From contig JASAMV010001589.1 in assembly GCA_030248065.1 (NCBI GenBank), positions 104,771 through 168,770 on the forward strand: a stretch of 64,000 nt of DNA, in the 5' to 3' direction. Numbering within the stretch: position 1 is the stretch's first letter; each line of letters starts with the position of its first letter. The notes under the pieces were generated by a model. It saw nothing but the letters and a program-made list of their open reading frames with translations. It was not told the DNA's origin and ran no database searches. This document shows, one piece after another, positions 56,585 through 64,000 of the stretch. A program made the translations under genes and the position numbers. Source of the stretch: Rhynchonema sp. JSB1_4 (Eukaryota; Nematoda; Chromadorea; Monhysterida; Xyalidae).

Positions 56585-57130
56585 ATGCAATCTGTTTCGC
56601 TGCTTCTCATATTGGTCCACATTTCGGTCGCATCTGAGCATCGTCAGCCCCAGATTTGCACCCTGCCTAGCCGCCAATGCCACAATTTGGGCTCTTGTGC
56701 AACTTGTACCGCCACATTATCAGACATCGCCCCCAACCAGACGTACCCGCATTGTATCCAAGCCAAGATCAACGCGACCAACCAAATTCGCGAAAATCTG
56801 CGTCGGTACCCCGACCTTGACAATCAAGAAGTCTACGTGCCGCAGTGCGAAGAAGCTGGTGAGAGGGCATTTATTGGAAAAGTATTATTTTTTGAAACAT
56901 CACACTATGAACACCCCCTTTGTCCATCAGGCAAGCACTTCAACATTCTGCAATGTCAGCAAGGCCCCTGGGACTACATGACCTGCTTCTGTGCGCATCC
57001 AGAGACCGGCAAGAAACTTCGCGATCTCGGCGCGTTCTTCCCTGGACAAACACCGGATCGGATCTTCTGCCAAGCTGTCTTGCAACAGGCCAATCAACAG
57101 ACATTGGGTTGGTTGCTTGAGAAAGTTTAA
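56585..57130 (+). CDS. Small secreted thyroglobulin type-1 domain protein (2 exons, 157 aa)
   Basis: Exons 56585-56858 and 56931-57130 join in phase 1. The start MQSVSLLLILVHISVAS is a good signal peptide; an in-frame upstream ATG at 56543 overlaps the stop of the preceding gene and would place 14 residues before it, so I prefer 56585. The mature part has an N-terminal cysteine cluster (CTLPSRQCHNLGSC, CTAC-like spacing) and then a thyroglobulin type-1-like core: VPQCEEAG, FNILQCQQGPWDYMTCFC, HPETGKKL. This replaces the usual CWC by CFC. The intron is 72 bases with no stop, so retention would add 24 codons without a frame change. AATAAA overlaps the stop (57129-57134). Its neighbour just upstream has a similar domain, which suggests local duplication. 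Confidence 0.
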   Translation: MQSVSLLLILVHISVASEHRQPQICTLPSRQCHNLGSCATCTATLSDIAPNQTYPHCIQAKINATNQIRENLRRYPDLDNQEVYVPQCEEAGERAFIGKVLFFETSHYEHPLCPSGKHFNILQCQQGPWDYMTCFCAHPETGKKLRDLGAFFPGQTPDRIFCQAVLQQANQQTLGWLLEKV

Positions 57131-57545
57131 ATAAAACGTATTTTGCTTTGTTCAAGTTTATTAACAAACATATTTTCTCGATTACCATCTCAGGTCCAAT
57201 TCTGTCGTCATTCCTCGGTAGCAATATCCAACGTCCGCAACGACCCCAAGACCCGATTCCGTTCATTCCTGTTTGACGTGAACCAATCCATTGATTGCCG
57301 ATCGCTTTCTGTTTTGTTACGATTTACTTTCTAAAGATCTCTTGTTTCGGCTTTTATTCCTATGCTTTACAGTTCAGTATTATCATTGTATGTATTCATG
57401 AGCAATAATTTGATTAATTTTATGTACGTACTATCACTTCGAACGATTCACACTGAACATTCAATAATCCGTGTCAGTGACTGAAAGAACTCGGATAAAT
57501 CATGCAGTACCGCACCGAATCTGGGCAGTCATTTTTCAAATGTAA
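57131..57545. other. 3' flank of the thyroglobulin-domain gene
   Basis: UTR and intergenic sequence; no coding or repeat signal before the Helitron at 57546. Confidence 0.
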
Positions 57546-58695
57546 TCTATACTACTAAAACAGGAAGGCGTATGTCTGTCTGTGGCCCCCTCCCTCTCTT
57601 TTCACTCTCCTCTCTTTCCCTTCCCTCCCTCCTTTTTTCTTTCCTTTCCCCTTCCTTCCCTTTTCTCTTCTCTTTCCTTCTTTTTTCCAATTTTCACTCT
57701 CCTCTCTTTCCCTTCTCTCCCTCCTTTTTTCTTTCCTTTCCCTTCCTTCCCTTTTCTCTTCTCTTTCCTTCTTTTTTCCAATTCCCCTTTTCCCCCTTCT
57801 TGACCTCCGCTCCTCTATACTACTAAAACAGGAAGGCGTATGTATGTATGTCTGTCTGTCTGTCGCCCCCTCCCTCTCTTTTCACTCACCTCTCTATCCC
57901 TTCCCTCCCTCCTTTTTCTTTCCTTTCCCCTTCCTTCCCTTTTCTCTTCTCTTTCCTTCTTTTTCCAATTTTCACTCTCCTCTCTTTCCCTTCCTTCCCT
58001 CCTTTTTTCTTTCCTTTCCCCTTCCTTCCCTTTTCTCTTCTCTTTCCTTATTTTTTCCAATTCCCCTTTTCCCCCTTCTTGACCTCCGCTCCTCTTTTTT
58101 CTTCCGTCCTTCTCAGGCCAGTCTCCTCTCTTTCCCTTCCCTCCCACCCTTCTCAAGCCCATTTTCCACTCTCCCCCTCCTATTTTTAACTCCGTTTCCC
58201 CCTTCCTTCCCTTTTCTCTTCTCTTTCCTTCTTTTTTCCAATTCCCTTTTCCCCCTTCTTGACCTCCCCTCCTCTTTCCCTTCCCTCCCACCTTTCTCAA
58301 GCCCATTTTCCACTCTCCCCTCCTATTTTTAACTCCCTTTCCCCTTTGTTATCTTCCGTTTCTTTTCCACCACGCTTCACTCTTTTCTTTCCTTTACTCC
58401 TCTTCTTCTTTTAACCCTCTTTTTCCTTCCATCGTTTTTCCTTTCCATCCATTTCGCTTTTCATTTTCTCACTGATTTGATTTCAATGAACTGAGATTAT
58501 TTTCAACTTCTTGACCTCCCCTCCTCTTTTTTTCTTTCGTCCTTCTCAGGCCCGTCTTATGTCTGTCTGTGGCCCCCTCCCTCGGAAGGGCGGACGGGTC
58601 AATTTTCACGGGTAGCTTTGGGTATGCTAACGGGTCTTTGGGGGGGGGCACGGGCGCGGCGCTGTAGCCGGGCCGTAGGCACGGGTCCCGTCTAG
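57546..58695 (+). mobile_element. Helitron with expanded CT-rich interior
   Basis: Starts TCTATACTACTAAAACAGG after A (57545) and ends ACGGGTCCCGTCTAG before T (58696), the same ends as the 172-bp copy at 30491-30662. A second 5' end sits inside at 57814. Between lie about 950 bases of imperfect TTTCCCTTCC/CTCTTTCC repeats in blocks of roughly 100-270 bases. The long open frames on both strands here are repeat artefacts. The last 130 bases (from 58568) match the short copy closely. Confidence 0.
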
Positions 58696-58740
58696 TTATT
58701 CTTTATCTCTAAAACTTCCATCTTCGTCTTTTCCATCGCA

Positions 58741-59366
58741 ATGTTTCCCAATCGGACCCAGTCATCGAGCTTACCTCCTAGAGAAACGAGCACACAAAAC
58801 GCAATGGAGGTTGGAGGCTGCTGCTTTGCATTATTTCGTGAAAATGATAAATACAGTATTTCATTTTTTTGTGAAAGCTTAGAGTCAGACGCCAGCACAA
58901 TCAGATGCCCCCGAACAGACGAGTGAAACTGATGAGACCACGACAAACAATGATACGTTGAAAGTGACAAGTCTGATACAAATGAAACACATTCAACTCA
59001 ATGCTGGTCGGTCAGTTGCGCGAAAATATTACTGCATTACTTTTACTTAAAATCTTATAGGGTAAATGTATTTGTCCCACTTTCCAGCGCGTTGTTTTAG
59101 TCCGACGAAACTGGCACGTCTGTTGCTGCCGTATCCGACCAGTGGAAATCAACAGACATTGTTTCTCGGATGTTAATCTCAAGAAATTTAAATTTCAGTC
59201 AAAATATAGAATTTCAATTTTCATTTTTTTTTGAATTTCAGGCAACGCGCGATTCTTCAACGACCGATTTGTGACCAAACGCATGAAATCGACCGCGCTG
59301 GTCGATGACACACACAACAGCAAGGTCGAATGGTGTCCTGCTGCACTGTATCAGTTTGATAACTGA
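58741..59366 (+). CDS. Unrecognised small gene (4 phase-consistent exons, about 133 aa)
   Basis: Exons 58741-58809 (MFPNRTQSSSLPPRE), 58883-59006 (Thr/Gln/Asp-rich, then MKHIQLNA), 59088-59171 (SPTKLARLLLPYPTSGNQQ) and 59242-59366 (ARFFNDRFVTKRMKS, stop at 59364-59366) join in phase to 133 aa. An alternative donor at 59010 paired with an acceptor at 59100 is also in phase and drops four residues. The first exon starts 45 bases after the end of a Helitron, so the real 5' end may lie further upstream or the gene may be a fragment captured near the element. No signal peptide, membrane segment or known motif is seen. Support is only open frame and splice-phase agreement. Confidence 0.
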
Positions 59367-59940
59367 AAAAGTTATTGATTAATTGAAATTATGATCGAAA
59401 CAATTGACGTACCGATATCATTTCATTTATATCGCGAAGTCATCATTCCTTTTGTGTACATATGTGCATATTTTAGAGGATACTGGTTCCTTTGATGCGT
59501 GATCAATGGCTTCCGCTTATTTCTGAACCACAAAGTTACATATGTGTTTGCAAACTGCAGGCGTCGTTAGTTTGATGCTATTGTTTTATTTTATTTCATG
59601 CCTAATCTACCTCCCTGCACTGGTAACGGTAAACAATGAATGGGTGGTCGTAACCAAAGACAACAGCCCTTGATTAAGTATATTTTCAAGGTTATGAGGA
59701 TTTTCGAAACGATTCTGCTTTTGATTTCCGTCATGACAAGTCTCATACAAATGAACGTGAATAAAACAGCCTGGCTTTATTTTATGCAGTATGAGCGATG
59801 TCAAACTTGGTGATCTGATCGGATCGGACCGGTCTTGTCTTGGTTACATCACTATGTTGGGAGCAACTTTTATGCGGGTCGTAATTAGTGACGTGCCCAA
59901 GATTGGGAGATGCATCCACGTTCGTTTTTTCTTTCTCTAC

Positions 59941-62381
59941 CCATTTACATGTGGCTAAACCTGCCACACAAGGTTTCCCCACACAAGACACTGTTTTACA
60001 AAGTGCATATACCCATCTTTGGCCGGGTCTAGGTATTTTTCGTGTGCTACAGACAGCAGGAAAGTGTATCGCTTGGCTATTGACCAACCAGTTTGAAACT
60101 CTTGTTTACTTGCACTTGTACATTCGCGAGACGTATTTCATTTTTTCAACTCCCGACTGAATGCGTAGCCAAGCGTTTTTTGGACACTGAACTTTTACTG
60201 AAGTAAACTTTTTTGCGTAGCGACGCAGATTATCTCCGATAAGAATGATGTCTGTGTTTACGCGCGGTCGGTGACGCAGACTGAAAAGCACGTATTTTTT
60301 GCTGTTTACGACTGCTTCCGAGCTTGAAAGGTTTCGGGAGAGCCCGGATTGTAGTTTTGCGCGCAGAATACCTTTTCGAAGTTCCGACACTTTTTTCTCA
60401 TATGTATATTGCCGCTCACTGTGTCTGAAGGCAGTCTCTGCTGTCATACATCATTAATTTGTTTCACTTGTGTGCCTATTACTTTTATGTAGGAGTTTAG
60501 CAAACTTACCCCTAAAGGCTGCAGTGTTGCGGTCTAACTAACATTTTCGCAAACAAAAGATATCGCAGTGCTTGTTTTGACAGGCGCAAACAAGGAAGTT
60601 TTTGCTCGGTCAGCTTGCAAGAGCAATTATTTGGAGCAACGCCATCCAATAAGGCCTCTGTCGAAAACATTAGATTGTGAGTTTGACTCCATTTGAGGTC
60701 CATAGGAGTGTGTTGACATTCAGTTCTGTCTGAGGTGTCCAAAGAAAAGCCGACCAGGATAAATGAATTGGGGTGAAAATCTGGTTCCAGCCATAAAACC
60801 CTGCCATGCCACTGACGTCAGTTTCACGGAAAAAAACCCAGGCCAGTATCAACTTTGATGGTCGGAATGAATCGCAGTTCAGTCACGCACACGACGTACT
60901 GCAAATAATAAACGTATACTTGAAAATTGCCTAATCTCGAATTGAGTACAATTTTTCTATTGGCTGCGTGGTGCAGAACTTGTTCGCTATGGTCAAATTA
61001 CAGGCAACCGTAAGCCTCGAAACACCTTTGGTTCTGAAAGTCACCGTGACTGGACCGAACCGATATCACCAAGTGTGGTTTGATATACTGGGCATACCTA
61101 CACTAAATCACAGACACCGCGCACATGTGAGTTTGTTGGCTCGAGTGTGGGCGTCGTGTCGTATGATTGTGCTTGTAGGACATCGCTGCCGTGTGGCAAA
61201 TATCCTAATAAAAACACATGTGTTGCTCTCACGTGTACACAAGCTCGGTTACCGTGGGTGGACCGCAGTCGAATAACGATCTAAAACACAAACCGATGGA
61301 AAGGCAGCTGTATTCGTGAGCTGGTATATCTAAAATGCGGCAGTTAACCTGTATACCGACGCCACACAAAGTTGTGCCAGATTTATCACTCATAGGGTTA
61401 TGTGTGACAACCTATCAGCATATCGTAGCACTGCAAAGCCACCACCACATACACACATTACCCATTATGGAAACACAAACGAGGAACAGCTTCAAAACTG
61501 CGTGTTCCATCATTGGGATCAAAAAGATTATCGAAAATTATGGTAGCGCGTACACGTGGTTGAAGCCGATTTGCTCACATCCAACTCTGTGCTGGCACAC
61601 GTATACCGTGCTCATTCAGACGATTGGATGAGTAATATAAACGCACAGCAAAATCGGCTGATTTTGTTTTCAAAAAGATTTTATTGCGTGCCTGCGAAAA
61701 GCGCTACGCTACCTACATACAATATGTATGTACGTGGAGGCGGAACTTTCTACGAAAAAATTTCCCTGCAGCGAAAACGTTAGTTAGACCGCAACACTGC
61801 AGCCTTTAGGGGTAAGTTTGCTAAACTCCTACATAAAAGTAATAGGCACACAAGTGAAACAAATTAATGATGTATGACAGCAGAGACTGCCTTCAGACAC
61901 AGTGAGCGGCAATATACATATGAGAAAAAAGTGTCGGAACTTCGAAAAGGTATTCTGCGCGCAAAACTACAATCCGGGCTCTCCCGAAACCTTTCAAGCT
62001 CGGAAGCAGTCGTAAACAGCAAAAAATACGTGCTTTTCAGTCTGCGTCACCGACCGCGCGTAAACACAGACATCATTCTTATCGGAGATAATCTGCGTCG
62101 CCACGCAAAAAAGTTTACTTCAGTAAAAGTTCAGTGTCCAAAAAACGTTGGCTACGCATTCAGTCGGGAGTTGAAAAAATGGAAAACGTCCCGCGAATGT
62201 ACAAGTGCAAGTAAACAAGAGTTTCAAACTGGTTGGTCAATAGCCAAGCGATACACTTTCCTGCTGTCTGTAGCACACGAAAAATACCTAGACCCGGCCA
62301 AAGATGGGTATATGCACTTCGTAAAACAGTGTCTTGTGCGGGAAAACCTTGTGTGGCAGGTTTAGCCACATGTAAATGGGC
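59941..62381. mobile_element. Large foldback element, 610-bp arms around a 1.2-kb loop
   Basis: 59941-60550 and 61771-62381 are near-identical inverted copies (for example CCCATTTACATGTGGC at 59941 and its complement ending 62381). The loop at 60551-61770 has no recognised gene. An open frame of 163 codons (61874-62365, MTAETAFRHSERQYTYEKKV) lies in the right arm; in the left arm the same frame is broken after residue about 93, giving a 113-codon version. Function and transposon class are unknown. Confidence 0.
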
Positions 62382-62531
62382 AGTGCACTTTTGCGGTATA
62401 ATGCTGAAGAACGAAGCCACTAGTGGAAGTATCTAGACTTGTTGAGACGTTCTATCAGACGCATTTGCGATGTACAAGAAGACAGGGTCATGTTTATGTT
62501 AAAAGTACGCGTTGCAGACTTTAACATTAGT

Positions 62532-62583
62532 ATACGTTATCTTGACTTACGTAGACTTGGCATTAGTATACGTTATCTTGACT
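62532..62583 (+). repeat. Short tandem direct repeat
   Basis: ATTAGTATACGTTATCTTGA occurs twice, 38 bases apart, each followed by CTT. The core AGTATACGTTATC is part-palindromic. Too short to classify. Confidence 0.
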
Positions 62584-64000
62584 TGACCAGCACACGCAGC
62601 ACAGCTACAGTTTTAGACTTGGCGCATGAAAAAAAACATTAAGAACGTTTCATATCTTTGTTTTCCGTACAATAAAGTGACGTGGAAAGTGCACATGATT
62701 GAAGCCTTCGATGGGAGCACCCGGAGTGTTTGTGAGCAACCAAGTACCTATACAGCAAAAGCAAGATATATCAGATGATGAGCTCAGCCACATAACGTCA
62801 TGCTTTTTTCGTCGTTTGGTCTCAAAACCTCGAGCCGTCAAGTGTGTTTTTGAGTGTAAGTAGCCACAATTTTTCCAATGCTGCACAACGCGAAAACATT
62901 GGCCCACTATTGCGAGTGGTTGGGCGTGCTCACCAAGGCCGATGATGACCTGCTGCACCAGACGTTGGGTACACAACTGTCACCTCATTCTTGTGAAATG
63001 ATTGGGGGGGGCAGATTCAAAGTCAGAATCCGGGCAAAAGCTATCGCTCTCCCCGATTTTCATCAATCCATGAAAGTTTACAAAAAAGGGTAGACCCTGC
63101 AGGCAAAAGTTCCAGAAAAGTCTCGGAATAGATGCCAAATGCAAAAATAAAATAAGTCGTGAAGGAGCAGCTCTCTTAAGTGAGCTGCCCCCTTGTGCTG
63201 CCCAAAGTGCAAACTTTGACAAATCATGGAAACATTGGCAAGTTTTGAGGGAAAGGGCGCTCAACGTTGCAGAAAAGAGTGCAATTGAGATACCGATTTG
63301 GGCGTCGGAAAACAGTTATTTTGCGTGCGAGCGGACACAATTACGTATAGTATATGTACATACATATGTGTATATTTTCCAGACTTAGTGAAATTTGCGG
63401 GTGGCACAGGCTAGCGCGCAATTGGGTGGCCCGAAACTGATGTTACCACAGCCCTCACACTCACTCACTTATGTACATAGTAGAATAAAGTGCGCTGCTC
63501 AGCAGCGCTGGGAAATAAGCTTGTAAAATTGAACCTGAAATGTTTTTGTCAAATAATACCGAATATGTTTTAAGCGAGCTTGCAGTGAAAAACCGTCTGA
63601 CTCTGATGTCAGGTTACACAAAACTGGCGGATAACACGTGCGTTCTCACTCAGTTGACACCAGCACCAGCACAGCCTGGAGAGGTTGAGATTGTTGTCAT
63701 ATCTTGTGATCAGCCTTATTACAAATAAACATGTGAATTATGGATTATTTCGCCCAGATATTAGTAGCCCAGAGAATAAAATCTATAACGACAAACTCAT
63801 GTAACCTGAATGACGTTTCTTGTTCACTTTTTCGGTGAAAAAGGCTTCCTGTGATAGCAAGCAAAACACAAATGCAATCAAATAATATGCACTTTATACA
63901 GCACCTGCCTGTGCTTGCATAAAACTCCACTGTTTGGGCGGCTGGACGTTTTGGTACAAAAATCAACAAATGCAGGACGCATATCCACACAGTGCATTGC

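Larger units (their letters stand above)
59367..64000. other. Gene-poor end of the window
   Basis: Holds the large palindrome 59941-62381, a direct repeat at 62532-62583 and otherwise unassigned sequence. An ATG at 62711 opens a 50-codon frame with a strong donor (GAGT|GTAAGT near 62857), and open frames at 62878-63093 and 63540-63728 have coding-like codons, but they could not be joined into a model or recognised. Confidence 0.

Noticed and set aside
57572..58332. Long open frames on both strands (Ser/Phe/Pro-rich and Gly/Arg/Lys/Glu-rich)
   Set aside because: They come from CT-rich tandem repeats inside a Helitron; any frame of such repeats stays open.

Overview
The window looks like nuclear DNA of a nematode. 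Genes are broken by many short-to-medium GT-AG introns with TTTCAG-type acceptors. A ZP-domain cuticlin with a furin-like site and C-terminal membrane anchor is present, and two introns carry degenerate runs of TTAGGC, the nematode telomere hexamer. The species cannot be told from the sequence. All exon models below were built by hand from reading frame, splice-phase agreement and remembered family conservation; no search was run.

Layout on the + strand unless stated: BLTP3/UHRF1BP1-like lipid-transfer protein (1622-12565, first exon isolated in a repeat field); cuticlin (14517-16682); predicted type I membrane protein on the minus strand (18405-19524); a protein built from tandem exon-sized repeats (21465-24641); a second predicted type I membrane protein (25837-27268); a doubtful minus-strand gene end (27635-28108); PP6 catalytic subunit (29385-31163); hormone-sensitive lipase (34654-43624, 23 exons, possibly with more 5' exons); an ERG/FLI-class ETS factor (45192-50865); Elongator subunit ELP4 (51180-53125); a secreted cysteine-rich protein with two novel-looking modules, a TIL domain and a thyroglobulin type-1 domain (53362-56543); a small secreted thyroglobulin type-1 protein (56585-57130); and an unrecognised small gene (58741-59366). 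From 59.4 kb to the end no firm gene was found.

The genes are unrelated housekeeping, developmental and secreted-protein loci and show no sign of acting as one system, except the two neighbouring thyroglobulin-domain genes, which may share ancestry.

Between and inside the genes lies a dense set of non-autonomous transposons, several with exact target-site duplications: hAT-like elements (8-bp duplications), Mutator-like elements (9-bp), a 1.75-kb piggyBac-like palindrome (TTAA), Helitrons (TC...CTAG between A and T) and foldback elements. Many carry internal G/C-rich minisatellites, which accounts for nearly all the low-complexity sequence. The strangest signal is the 10-mer TGATGTTTCA (or its complement), present at least 20 times, mostly in introns.
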